The notes under the pieces were generated by a model that saw only the letters and a list, made by a program, of their open reading frames with translations, did no database searches and was not told the DNA's origin. 23,272 bases of DNA from Cuspidothrix sp046080565 (lineage in GTDB: Bacteria; Cyanobacteriota; Cyanobacteriia; Cyanobacteriales; Nostocaceae). Positions 1-7,616 of the stretch are shown here, piece after piece; position 1 is the first letter of the stretch; every line of letters begins with the position of its first letter. The position numbers and the translations under genes were made by a program. The DNA lies in assembly GCA_046080565.1 (NCBI GenBank), contig JBJTUF010000215.1, positions 1 through 23,272 of the forward strand, written 5' to 3'.

Positions 1-939
1 TAAGAAGTTATTACTTTTAGCTTTGGCGTTTTTTACTCCCAAGGTGTCGCCATAAATAATATTATCAATGGGTTCATCTTTAATCAGTAAATCTGCACAA
101 CAAATAGCATAGGATTCGGGGTTATATTCTTGCCCAAATAATCCTAAGTTAGCTTGGGGATTCTGATTTTTAATATGTTCTTCTGCTACTGATAACATTC
201 CCCCTGTTCCGGCTGTGGGGTCATAAATAGAACGATAAATACCTTGTTTAAAGACATCTTGTTCATCACAAAAAACCAGATTTACCATCAGGCGAATTAC
301 TTCACGGGGTGTAAAGTGGTCTCCCGCTTCTTCGTTGGCCTGTTCATTAAATTTTCTCACCAGTTCTTCAAATAAATAGCCCATTTGCAGGTTAGAAAGT
401 TTCTCTGGTGATAAATCTATTTCTGGTTTACAAAGTTCTTTAATTACGAAATATAAGCGATTACTTTCATCGAGTTTTTCTATTTCCGCATCAAAATCAA
501 ACTTTTCAAATATATCTCGCGCTCTGGGGGAGAAACCATTGATATAATTACGCAAGTTACTCGTAATGCCGTCCGAATCACTCAATAAACTGACATATTG
601 GGGAATATAGTTAGATTCTGTGGATGAGGTGTCAGATTTATTAAATGTGAATTTACTAAGATTATATAAAGGTTGGGTTCTATCTGTACCAGTGGCAACT
701 TTGGCGATCGCTTTTTCTAATGCGTCTCCTTTTATCCCCATTTTCTCATATTTTACCTGGGCTTCTAATACAGCTTTTTTAGTTGGTTCTAATACCGCAT
801 CTAGCCGCCGTAACACTATCAAAGGTAACATCACCCGCCGATATTGGGGAGGGCGATAAGGTCCCCGAAGTTTGTCCGCAATACTCCAAATCAAACCGAC
901 TAACTCTTGATGATTTGTATTTCCTGTAGTTGTCACCAT
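1..939 (-). CDS. hsdM: Type I restriction-modification DNA methyltransferase subunit M, N-terminal 313 residues (cut by window edge)
   Basis: HsdM is the adenine-N6 methyltransferase subunit of a type I restriction-modification complex; it works with HsdS (specificity) and HsdR (cleavage). Translating the minus strand from the ATG at 937-939 gives an open frame to the window edge. Residues about 10-160 look like the helical HsdM N-terminal domain (LVGLIWSIADKLRG, then YRRVMLPLIVLRRLD). The Rossmann-like methyltransferase domain follows, with GDHFTPREVIRLMV at about 207-220 and the S-adenosylmethionine motif DPTAGTGGM at 240-248. The catalytic NPPF/Y motif would lie just beyond position 1, so it cannot be checked. 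Downstream hsdS and hsdR genes, if present, are also outside. No clear Shine-Dalgarno precedes the ATG; an in-frame GTG is the next codon. The family call is firm; whether the gene is intact is unknown. Confidence 0.93.
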   Translation of the reverse strand, partial: MVTTTGNTNHQELVGLIWSIADKLRGPYRPPQYRRVMLPLIVLRRLDAVLEPTKKAVLEAQVKYEKMGIKGDALEKAIAKVATGTDRTQPLYNLSKFTFNKSDTSSTESNYIPQYVSLLSDSDGITSNLRNYINGFSPRARDIFEKFDFDAEIEKLDESNRLYFVIKELCKPEIDLSPEKLSNLQMGYLFEELVRKFNEQANEEAGDHFTPREVIRLMVNLVFCDEQDVFKQGIYRSIYDPTAGTGGMLSVAEEHIKNQNPQANLGLFGQEYNPESYAICCADLLIKDEPIDNIIYGDTLGVKNAKAKSNNFL

Positions 940-983
940 AATAATTTTCTGTATTTGAGTAAGTCAGTCTACTTAAAAAAACG

Positions 984-1008
984 TGGTGCGGGCATCTTGC
1001 CCGCTAAA
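984..1008 (-). repeat. Dispersed hairpin repeat, copy 1; possible terminator of the TPR gene
   Basis: A 7-bp perfect stem GCGGGCA/TGCCCGC (988-994 with 998-1004) closes on a 3-base loop. Read on the minus strand it lies about 60 bases past the TPR stop codon and is followed, six bases later, by seven T residues, so it could act as an intrinsic terminator before hsdM. A near-identical copy (24 of 25 positions) lies at 20357-20381, inverted relative to this one on the + strand. This marks it as a dispersed repeat rather than a one-off terminator. Confidence 0.75.
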
Positions 1009-1063
1009 TCTATACCTAATCTCTTCAAAACTCTGTATATTTCTCTCCCTATCCCCCAAACCC

Positions 1064-1948
1064 TTAGGGAGTAGCCGTAGGAGATGCCGTCGGTGATTCT
1101 GTAGGAGTAGGATTAGAAGCTGCGGCTTTATTGATTTCGTCCTTATACTGAGCCGGTGCTAAAGCTGTGGCACTATCAAATAAAGGTCTGGCTTCATCCA
1201 TCTTGCCTTGTTGCTTAAACAGCATTGCCTTTGCTAACACAGGACGAAAATCTTGAGGATCTTTCTTAATTGCTTCATCATAAGTAGAGATAGCTTTATC
1301 ATCATTCTTTTGAAAAGCATATACACTACCTAAAAGTACCTTTACCGCAACTACATCCACACTACCCGATTGAATATTATTGGCCTGATTAGCAGCAGCT
1401 AAACTTTCTTGTAATACCCCAATAGCGGCTTCCGGGCGCTTTTCACTTAATTGTAAACTTACCATTCCCTGTAAAGCCTTCAAATCACCAGGTTTTGTAG
1501 TTAGAATAGTCCGATAGGTTTGGGCTGCCCCCTCCTTATCACCAATTTGTTGTTTGGCTTGTGCCAATAAAACCGCATATTCTGTTTGTTGGGGATTGAG
1601 TTTAGATAGTTTTTCCAAAGGTTCAATGACAACTTGAATATCAGTCGGTTTCACTTCCCCAGGATTTTTTTGTCTTAACAATTCCAAACGTGCTTGTAAA
1701 AGTCCCTTGAGTGCAGTTTGATTTTCTGCATCTTTTTGTAAAACTAATTCATAACCCCGAACTTGATCTTCCAGTTTTGACTTTTGTTCAGACGAAGATA
1801 CTTTATTGTCTTCAGCAGCCTGATTTTGTGGTGATATTTTGGTTTCATTCAATGAACCAATTATGGGCATCACAGAAACTCCCACAAAAGCCACAGCAGC
1901 CAAAATTAACACTACTCTAATTACCCAGCGATTACGCGATTCAGACAC
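1064..1948 (-). CDS. Membrane-anchored tetratricopeptide-repeat (TPR) protein
   Basis: A 294-residue protein. Residues 8-30 (WVIRVVLILAAVAFVGVSV) form one N-terminal hydrophobic segment preceded by arginines, which suggests a signal anchor with the bulk outside the cytoplasm. Residues about 50-270 are helical with TPR-like pairs, for example AQTYRTILTTKPGDLKALQG near 142-161 and AISTYDEAIKKDP near 219-231. The last 15 residues are a Pro/Thr/Ser-rich tail. TPR proteins are protein-protein scaffolds; no partner can be named from sequence. The start is a GTG at 1946-1948 with AGGAG at 1961-1965, a rather long 12-base spacing. A miniature transposon-like element begins three bases further upstream (1968), so any promoter must lie inside or beyond that element. 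Confidence 0.85.
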   Translation of the reverse strand: MSESRNRWVIRVVLILAAVAFVGVSVMPIIGSLNETKISPQNQAAEDNKVSSSEQKSKLEDQVRGYELVLQKDAENQTALKGLLQARLELLRQKNPGEVKPTDIQVVIEPLEKLSKLNPQQTEYAVLLAQAKQQIGDKEGAAQTYRTILTTKPGDLKALQGMVSLQLSEKRPEAAIGVLQESLAAANQANNIQSGSVDVVAVKVLLGSVYAFQKNDDKAISTYDEAIKKDPQDFRPVLAKAMLFKQQGKMDEARPLFDSATALAPAQYKDEINKAAASNPTPTESPTASPTATP

Positions 1949-1967
1949 AATATTATTTTGCTCCTAA

Positions 1968-2130
1968 GAGGGTGTTTGAAAAGTCCCTCATAGTGTATCA
2001 AATATTTTTAAATCCCCCTAAATCCCCCTTAAAAAGGTGGACTTTGACTCTAGTTCCCTCTTTGCTAAAGGGCATTAGAGGATATCTGTAAGTGCCTAAA
2101 ATCACAACCTAAAACTTTTGAAACATCCTC
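1968..2130. mobile_element. MITE-like 163-bp element with terminal inverted repeats and TAA target duplication
   Basis: The left end GAGGGTGTTTGAAAAGT (1968-1984) is the inverse complement of the right end ACTTTTGAAACATCCTC (2114-2130) at 15 of 17 positions. TAA flanks both ends (1965-1967 and 2131-2133), fitting a 3-bp target duplication. The interior holds no open frame of note but has T/A-and-C-rich repeats (AATCCCCCT twice) and a small inverted segment. This is the structure of a non-autonomous element mobilised in trans; 3-bp duplications are known in some IS5-family groups, but the parent IS was not identified. It abuts the ribosome binding site of the TPR gene. Confidence 0.72.
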
Positions 2131-2267
2131 TAAATGGTGATGAAATAAATTGCAAAGTTAAAAAATTCCAAAACTTTGCGGAATACGGTCATTTGTCTGT
2201 GAATTTTATAACAAATAAGTATCTATCCTGATAAAGTAAGTGATGACTTTAGGAAGACCCGTCAGAA

Positions 2268-2315
2268 TTATAGCTATGCTATGCTTCCGATAGCGTAGCC
2301 TGGTATTAGCTATAA
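2268..2315. repeat. Nested palindromic element (two stems)
   Basis: The outer arms TTATAGCTA (2268-2276) and TAGCTATAA (2307-2315) are perfectly complementary. Inside, GCTATGCT (2278-2285) pairs with AGCGTAGC (2292-2299) with one G-T pair. The inner part resembles short palindromes scattered in Nostocales genomes. It lies between the MITE-like element and the leader of the gene starting at 2505. Confidence 0.6.
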
Positions 2316-2320
2316 CTGGA

Positions 2321-2375
2321 TTAAAGACGCTAAATTACGCATTTAGTGTATAAATGTGAGATTTTGCGTCTTTAA
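2321..2375 (+). promoter_or_regulatory. Inverted repeat in the leader of the gene at 2505
   Basis: TTAAAGACGC (2321-2330) and GCGTCTTTAA (2366-2375) are perfect 10-bp inverse complements 35 bases apart. A smaller hairpin CTAAAT/ATTTAG lies inside (2330-2346). The structure ends about 130 bases before the start codon, so it may be part of a 5' leader, a terminator remnant, or another small mobile repeat. No promoter could be assigned with confidence. Confidence 0.5.
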
Positions 2376-2504
2376 GTTTCTAGAGAGCATCCTAGAGTGG
2401 ACAGATTCAAAGGAAATATACTTTAATCAGCCACACAGTTGCTCATTTCATCTGTGTTGATAAAATCCCAAAATGGGATATGTTTTGTGCCGCAAGGAGT
2501 TTTT

Positions 2505-3494
2505 ATGAATTCCGACCTGATGCCGTCTTCTGAATCCGCCAATTCCACAACCTCTAACCAAGGTGTAAAAGAAATGGAATCCCCTACTAATGCTAATACA
2601 TTAGTAGACCAGTCTTCTGAACTGGAAAATTCCATCATTGACTCTGATAAGCCTGACTCTAATGCACCTTTAGCTAATCGAGATCAACCAATTCCACCGC
2701 CTAGTGAACCCACTCAGTACCGAGCTATAGGGTTAATTCGGGGATGTTACCATGCTAGTAGTGAACAGTTTACCCAAGGAACACTAATTACTACAGATGG
2801 GGTTGAACTCAATGCTGTCCTTTTAGGTCGGATTATGAGTTTAGTCAAAAATCATTTAGACCTAGAGAAAGAACATCTATGGGTAGTTTATCCCCGCACT
2901 AGACAGGAAAATGATGCTTTGCACCTGCAAATTGTTGGTGTTTGGGAACCAGAAAATCTAGCCAAGCATGGACTAGATGAAGATAACCAAAATTCAATAG
3001 CGGTGTCTAATAGCACTGGTGTGGCGTTAGCCATTCATCCAAAACCTTCATCAGTAGTCCCTGATGGTGGTTTTTCTGTGCGTGGTGAGGTAGTTTACCA
3101 GTCTTTTGACGAAAAGAGTTTAGTTGTCAAAATTAAACAAGCTCCGCGTAAACCTACCGATAAAGCTAAATATTTTAAGTTGAAACTCAAGGGCGTATTA
3201 ACCACCAAAGCTGTGGGTAAGTTCTGGGACTTCAATGTTAAACGGGAAGATGACGCATTAGTAGTAATTAATGCTGAAGCGATCGCTGATTTACCCAAAA
3301 AACGGAAACCACCCTTTAAAGGAGCGCCTCGTGGTGCTGCTGGTGGTGGTAGAAGGCCATTCCCCCCCAGACGTAATGGAGAAACCCCACGTCCCATTAG
3401 AAAGACTGGTGGCGATCCCACAGTCATCACCAAACCCATACCCAAAACTCCCACTCCCATGCCAGTGAAAAAGCCTAAACCTGCTGGGGATTAG
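2505..3494 (+). CDS. Conserved cyanobacterial protein of unknown function with basic, proline-rich tail
   Basis: A 329-residue protein from the ATG at 2505, chosen because AAGGAG (2494-2499) sits five bases upstream. An in-frame ATG at 2439 would add 22 residues but has no such signal. Residues 1-70 are Ser/Asn/Pro-rich and probably disordered. About 72-160 (YRAIGLIRGCYH through IVGVWEPENL) and about 188-268 (GFSVRGEVVYQSFD through ALVVINAEAI) are two beta-rich segments that could be OB- or SH3-like. The tail from about 270 carries KKRKPPFK, GGGRRPFPPRR and repeated Lys-Pro. I do not recognise a named family. The basic tail after beta domains is compatible with nucleic-acid binding, but that is inference. 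A small hairpin (ATCCCA/TGGGAT, 2465-2479) lies upstream of the ribosome binding site. Confidence 0.85.
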   Translation: MNSDLMPSSESANSTTSNQGVKEMESPTNANTLVDQSSELENSIIDSDKPDSNAPLANRDQPIPPPSEPTQYRAIGLIRGCYHASSEQFTQGTLITTDGVELNAVLLGRIMSLVKNHLDLEKEHLWVVYPRTRQENDALHLQIVGVWEPENLAKHGLDEDNQNSIAVSNSTGVALAIHPKPSSVVPDGGFSVRGEVVYQSFDEKSLVVKIKQAPRKPTDKAKYFKLKLKGVLTTKAVGKFWDFNVKREDDALVVINAEAIADLPKKRKPPFKGAPRGAAGGGRRPFPPRRNGETPRPIRKTGGDPTVITKPIPKTPTPMPVKKPKPAGD

Positions 3495-3569
3495 GTGATT
3501 GGTAATTGGTAATTGGTAATTGGTGATTGGAAAAAACTATTACCCATTACCCATTACCCATTACCCAAT
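3495..3569. repeat. Two opposed heptanucleotide tandem arrays between convergent genes
   Basis: Five heptamers of the type GTAATTG/GTGATTG (3495-3529) start directly after the stop codon. Twelve bases later come four heptamers ACCCATT/ACCCAAT (3542-3569), ending next to the stop of the convergent gene. The two arrays are partly complementary, so transcripts from either side can fold into an imperfect hairpin. This may serve as a bidirectional terminator. The class matches the STRR heptamers known in Nostocales. Confidence 0.85.
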
Positions 3570-3570
3570 C

Positions 3571-4740
3571 CTAAAACTCTGTCCAACGGTCTTGGGGTAA
3601 AAACGAACGTTCCATCGGAATTGGGGCAACTGGTTCAGTTAGGGTAAATATCCCTTCGGAAATCCATTGTTTCAATTCCTGGGCTACTTTTCGGGACAGA
3701 AATAAACTGGCTAAAGATGCTACTCGTACCGTTCTACCTTCAATAGTGATACGTCCAGATTTAAGTTGGGCGTAACTTACTAAACCGAAGGTAGGACGGA
3801 CACGACGAGGAATAGAAAAATCTACAATAGGTGCTACTAAGTCTTTATCTTGCACCGCACAGCGTTCTACCACACCAGCATTTAAAACTGGCAATGGTAC
3901 ACCTATCCCCATCATTAAAGATGGCCCATAGCTTTTAAAATAACACCCTCGTATCCATCGTGGATCCATTTGTTTAGCATCACCAATTAGGGCTAGGGTT
4001 GCCGATGGTCCAATAGGTGTCCGATTTTCTAACCGCTTTTGCAAGGGAAAATGTTGTGTCCCTTCCCAAGCAACATAACCAATACCCCCAGCAAAAAAAA
4101 TCCTTGTCCCAATACCAACAAGTTGTAAGTCGGGGTCATTAAGGAGAGGTGACAGCGAACCGGGGTTAGAATAAACTGCATTTCCTAAGCGTGGTTGCAA
4201 TGGACCTAGATAGGTGTGAAGTGGGCGATCGCCTCCATTCACGCCAACAATAAAATTTTGATAAAGATTACGGGGATTAAATAAATAAAACTGATTGATA
4301 GTGTCACGGGTAACAGTAGTTTCAAATGTCGCTCTAGGGTAGCAATCCGTAACCTGACCGATGGCGCGGACTTGAATAGATTTACCCGCAATTAAATCCT
4401 CAATTACGTGACCTCCACCACGTTCTCGAACCTCTTCCCCATCTAAGGAGTCAACGGGACAACTAGCACCCAAGTACAAATCTACCGCCCCAAACCCAGA
4501 GTAAGCTGGTACTCCATCTAACCAGCAACGGCGAATTTTAATTGGTGGGTCGGTATGACCTAAGTTAATAACTGCACCACTTGATTCCATTGGTTCAAAT
4601 GTACCAGTGGTAATGACATCTACCTCTTTAGCAGCTTTATTAACGCCAATTTCCGCAACTCGCGCTTTTAATTCTTCAGCCGTCCAGACTACCGCCCGTT
4701 TGAGGCTAATTTTTTCATTAATTTCCGCAATTGTTCGCAT
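3571..4740 (-). CDS. DUF39 / homocysteine biosynthesis protein (COG1900 type)
   Basis: A 389-residue protein of the family that in methanogens, with a ferredoxin-like partner, helps turn aspartate semialdehyde into homocysteine by sulfur transfer. Diagnostic stretches are VITTGTFEPMESSGAVIN (about 42-59), HTDPPIKIRRCWLDGVPAYS (62-81), GASCPVD (91-97), TDCYPR (131-136) and RWIRGCYFKSYGPS. Conserved-looking cysteines are Cys72, Cys94 and Cys133. Cys133 is in the place I would expect for the reactive cysteine of the methanogen protein, which I could not confirm by alignment. The ferredoxin or CBS domains fused in some homologues are absent. The substrate in cyanobacteria is inferred, not shown. 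No clear Shine-Dalgarno precedes the ATG. Its 3' end faces the gene at 2505-3494. Confidence 0.85.
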   Translation of the reverse strand: MRTIAEINEKISLKRAVVWTAEELKARVAEIGVNKAAKEVDVITTGTFEPMESSGAVINLGHTDPPIKIRRCWLDGVPAYSGFGAVDLYLGASCPVDSLDGEEVRERGGGHVIEDLIAGKSIQVRAIGQVTDCYPRATFETTVTRDTINQFYLFNPRNLYQNFIVGVNGGDRPLHTYLGPLQPRLGNAVYSNPGSLSPLLNDPDLQLVGIGTRIFFAGGIGYVAWEGTQHFPLQKRLENRTPIGPSATLALIGDAKQMDPRWIRGCYFKSYGPSLMMGIGVPLPVLNAGVVERCAVQDKDLVAPIVDFSIPRRVRPTFGLVSYAQLKSGRITIEGRTVRVASLASLFLSRKVAQELKQWISEGIFTLTEPVAPIPMERSFLPQDRWTEF

Positions 4741-4858
4741 TTTTTATATAACTAACGTTATGCCACCGCTATCGGCAGAATCATAATTCATTAAGTACCT
4801 AAGCAAAATCAATTGAAAACTTGGGAAAACAATATAAATCTGAAGTATCTCTTATCTG

Positions 4859-5299
4859 TCACCTGTCACCTATTTTAGGCTTAACCACTAATACTGAACA
4901 GTTAGCTTCTTCCATAACTTGACTACTAACAGAACCTTTGACAATTCGTTTCATCCCAGTTAAACCACGGCTACCAATCACAATTAACTCAGCTTTATAG
5001 ATATTAGCTAGGCAAATAATTTCCTCTGCTGGATCACCACTCACCACTTCTAATTCACTTTTGAATAATAATCTTGATTGGTAAGCTTGCAACTGTTTCT
5101 CAAATTGCAAATAGGAAACCCTAGATGAGTTTGATTGGGGAACATCTGCCGATTTTTGCGGTTCTTCCTCTGATGTAGGAATGACATGACAGAGAATAAT
5201 CTGACTATCTGATGATAGTAACAAATTCTCTAAAGTCTGAATGACTCTTTCCGTAATGTCAGAGCCATCCAGAGCTACCAAAACAGTATTTAGCACCAC
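4859..5299 (-). CDS. Universal stress protein, UspA family
   Basis: A single-domain Usp of 146 residues, a usual length. The N-terminal strand VLVALDGSD (6-14) holds the Asp typical of nucleotide-binding Usps. GDPAEEI lies at about 89-95. The C-terminal loop GSRGLTGMKRIVKGSVS (109-125) fits the G-x2-G-x9-G-S/T ATP-binding pattern and is followed by CSVLVVKP. This predicts an ATP-binding, dimeric cytoplasmic protein; its physiological role is not predictable. The start is a GTG at 5297-5299, six bases after GAGGAG; a second GTG follows at once. The last residues (IGDR) are encoded by GGTGACA-type heptamers, so a short repeat has extended into the 3' end of the gene. The gap to hisD is 171 bases, so separate transcription is possible. 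Confidence 0.9.
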   Translation of the reverse strand: MVLNTVLVALDGSDITERVIQTLENLLLSSDSQIILCHVIPTSEEEPQKSADVPQSNSSRVSYLQFEKQLQAYQSRLLFKSELEVVSGDPAEEIICLANIYKAELIVIGSRGLTGMKRIVKGSVSSQVMEEANCSVLVVKPKIGDR

Positions 5300-5470
5300 T
5301 CCTGTCTCCTCAAAAAAATGTTCTGTAAAGGTTTATCGGCAAGCTATGTGGAAACACGATAGGATGAATGACGATAGAGGAGTCATTTTTGCACGTATAC
5401 CTACAGAGTAGGAGAGAAATAATATCATGTTTTTACAAAATTTTGCTTGTTAAGCTGTTGGTAACTGTAA

Positions 5471-6766
5471 TTACTCCTTGACTCTGAGTTTAACGGAATC
5501 AGCATGGGAAGGTAAACCTTCTGTAGTTGCTAAGATGTCAATGGCAGATGCCACTTTTTCTAATGCAGTTTGGGAATATTGGATAATACTAGAGTGTTTT
5601 AAAAATGTTTCTACCCCTAAAGCGGAAGCATAACGGGCTGCACCGGAGGTAGGTAAGGTATGGTTAGGCCCTGCCAAATAGTCGCCTACGGCTTCTGGTG
5701 TGGAATTACCGAGGAAAATTGCCCCAGCATGGCGAATATGGTTAATTAAAGCCCAAGGATCGGCAACTTCTAATTCGAGGTGTTCTGGTGCAAACTCGTT
5801 AGAAAGTTCTGCGGCTGCTTCTAGGGATTCTACCACCACGATTAGACCATAATGGGCGATCGCCTTTTCCGTATCTATTCGTCGAGGGTGATCTACCAAT
5901 TGCCTTTCTACTTCAATTTGTACTTTTTTCGCCAAACCAGCATCCGTTGTGATCAAAATCGCTGCGGCCATGGGATCATGTTCAGCTTGGGCTAACAAGT
6001 CAGCCGCCACATATACAGGATTAGCTGTTTCATCAGCAATTACTAGCACTTCGCTAGGCCCTGCCAGAGAATCAATACCCACTGTGCCATAAACTAATTT
6101 TTTAGCCAAAGTGACATAAATATTACCAGGGCCAGTAATGACGTTAACCTTAGGGATAGTTTCTGTACCATAAGCTAAAGCAGCGATCGCTTGAGCGCCA
6201 CCAATACGGTAAATTTCCTGAACTCCTGCTTCTTGGGCAGCTACCAAAACCGCAGGATTAATAACTTTACCGCCTCTTGCAGGTGTTACCATAACTACAC
6301 GAGGTACACCTGCCACTTTCGCCGGAATGGCATTCATTAACACTGTACTCGGATAACAGGCCCGACCACCGGGTATATATAAACCTGCTCGGTCTACAGG
6401 GGTGTAACGTTTGCCTAAAACTACCTCATCATCTCCAAAATGTACCCAACTTTTGGGAACTCGCTGACGGTGAAAAGCCTCGATTTTTTGGCAAGCCAGG
6501 CGAATGGACTGGAGTAAATCCTTGGATACCTGTTGATAAGCTGCATCCAATTCTGATCCTGTTACCTTAAGTTCTTCTGATTTGAGGGTTTGGTGATCAA
6601 ATTCCTCTGTATAATGTAGTACAGCTTTATCACCTTGGCGCTTCACCGCTTGCAACACTTCACGCACTGTTGCTTCTTTGTGAAGAACCTGTTCATCCTG
6701 GGTACGTTCGCAGATCCGTTGTAGTTCTGATCTAACGTCTGTTTGCTGAGTAATGATTCGCAGCAT
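5471..6766 (-). CDS. hisD: Histidinol dehydrogenase
   Basis: Catalyses the last two steps of histidine synthesis, L-histidinol to L-histidine with two NAD+, in the cytoplasm. The frame opens at 6808, but the ATG at 6764-6766 (MLRIITQQTDVRSEL) is preferred: the extra 14 residues (MDHNNCKNWHYYYS) are unlike the family and start it at an odd composition. This gives 431 residues, the usual length. Motifs seen: YIPGGRACYPSTVLMNAIPA near 130-149, GPGNIYVTLAK near 212-222, SLAGPSEVLVIAD near 233-245, the Zn-ligand pair Gln260/His263 in AQAEHDPMA, the active-site FAPEHLEL, and GPNHTLPTSGAARY. All look intact. No other his gene is adjacent, as is common in cyanobacteria, where his genes are scattered. 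Confidence 0.96.
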   Translation of the reverse strand: MLRIITQQTDVRSELQRICERTQDEQVLHKEATVREVLQAVKRQGDKAVLHYTEEFDHQTLKSEELKVTGSELDAAYQQVSKDLLQSIRLACQKIEAFHRQRVPKSWVHFGDDEVVLGKRYTPVDRAGLYIPGGRACYPSTVLMNAIPAKVAGVPRVVMVTPARGGKVINPAVLVAAQEAGVQEIYRIGGAQAIAALAYGTETIPKVNVITGPGNIYVTLAKKLVYGTVGIDSLAGPSEVLVIADETANPVYVAADLLAQAEHDPMAAAILITTDAGLAKKVQIEVERQLVDHPRRIDTEKAIAHYGLIVVVESLEAAAELSNEFAPEHLELEVADPWALINHIRHAGAIFLGNSTPEAVGDYLAGPNHTLPTSGAARYASALGVETFLKHSSIIQYSQTALEKVASAIDILATTEGLPSHADSVKLRVKE

Positions 6767-7271
6767 GGAATAATAATAATGCCAATTTTTACAATTATTG
6801 TGATCCAAGAACCAGCTAGGCTGTTGACCTACTATTACAACATCGCGTCAGTAGAAAATTAATTCAAAATAGCTAAAAAGCCCAATATATAAGCCTTTTG
6901 CCTTTTGATTTTCGACTTTTGACTTTCGCTGTGCGGTGCTAGGGTAGGAAACTGAATTTGATTCTCTTCTCTAGCTTAACCTGGATTTTTTTTGATACTA
7001 CTTTATAAAACTCAAGCAAATCAGGAAACTTCCTACTCTGTATCTGTTAAATTTCAGGGTATCGCTTTCCTTATTTGGTGGTTTATTGGTGAATAGCCTA
7101 TTTTAATCTATTTATCAACTCTCAACATCAACCTTTAGATAACAACCGACCATCATCCGTCACCCACATAAAATTTTTTTTGTCAGAAATTATAACATTA
7201 GCAAAATTCATGCTATATTTATTAAACCTAGTAGTGTGTGTACATAATTAATAGTCTTTTTGGGAATTACT
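6767..7271. other. Divergent intergenic region between hisD and rpsT
   Basis: About 500 bases with no convincing gene. It contains five contiguous heptamers (CCTTTTG, CCTTTTG, ATTTTCG, ACTTTTG, ACTTTCG) at 6894-6928. It also has an ACAATAATTGT palindrome at about 6791-6801 just upstream of hisD. The promoter proposed for rpsT is listed separately. The rest is AT-rich and shows nothing I can name. Confidence 0.6.
7211..7219 (+). promoter_or_regulatory. Candidate extended -10 promoter element of rpsT
   Basis: TGCTATATT matches the extended -10 pattern TGnTATAAT at all but one position and lies about 50 bases before the rpsT start. No good -35 hexamer at 16-18 bases was found; TTGTCA occurs but is 28 bases away. 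Tentative. Confidence 0.35.
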
Positions 7272-7559
7272 GTGGCGAATACAAAGTCTGCTCTTAAACG
7301 CGCCCAAATCGCAGAACGTAACCGGCTGCGTAATAAAGCATATAAATCAGCAGTAAAAACGCTGATGAAGAAATACTTTAGTTCTGTAGAAGCTTGTGTA
7401 GCTAATCCGACACCAGAACTCAAGCAAGAAGTGGAAGCAAGAATGTCTGAAGCTTACAGCAAAATTGATAAAGCTGTGAAAAAAGGCGTACTTCATCCCA
7501 ACAACGGAGCTAGGAAAAAGTCAAAATTGGCTCTTAAACAGAAAACCCTCTCCGCTTAG
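7272..7559 (+). CDS. rpsT: 30S ribosomal protein S20
   Basis: A 95-residue, lysine/arginine-rich helical protein that binds 16S rRNA in the small subunit. The sequence opens with the family signature ANTKSALKRAQIAERNRLRN, then YKSAVKTLMKKYF, and ends PNNGARKKSKLALKQKT. The frame extends four codons further upstream to a TTG, but the GTG at 7272-7274 gives the canonical N-terminus M-ANTKSALKRA, so GTG is the start. tatD follows after 57 bases containing a hairpin, and rpoB after that, a gene order I know from other cyanobacteria. Confidence 0.96.
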   Translation: MANTKSALKRAQIAERNRLRNKAYKSAVKTLMKKYFSSVEACVANPTPELKQEVEARMSEAYSKIDKAVKKGVLHPNNGARKKSKLALKQKTLSA

Positions 7560-7565
7560 TTAATA

Positions 7566-7596
7566 GTCAGTGGCGAGTGCTTAACAAACCACTGAC
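7566..7596 (+). repeat. Inverted repeat hairpin between rpsT and tatD
   Basis: GTCAGTGG (7566-7573) and CCACTGAC (7589-7596) form a perfect 8-bp stem with a 15-base loop. There is no T-tract, so it is not a standard terminator; it could dampen read-through from rpsT into tatD or protect an rpsT mRNA end. The arm sequence is the same class as the GTCAGTGGTCA motif found inside rpoB and rpoC2. Confidence 0.6.
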
Positions 7597-7616
7597 CATC
7601 AACTACAAAACAAGCT

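Noticed and set aside
620..859. Plus-strand 79-residue open frame
   Set aside because: It lies antisense to the well-supported hsdM coding sequence and has no recognisable domain.
2439..2504. Upstream ATG adding 22 residues to the gene at 2505
   Set aside because: There is no ribosome binding site before 2439, whereas AAGGAG lies five bases before 2505.
7230..7245. NtcA site (GTA-N8-TAC) upstream of rpsT
   Set aside because: GTAGTGTGTGTAC has only seven bases between GTA and TAC, and no -10 is placed correctly relative to it.
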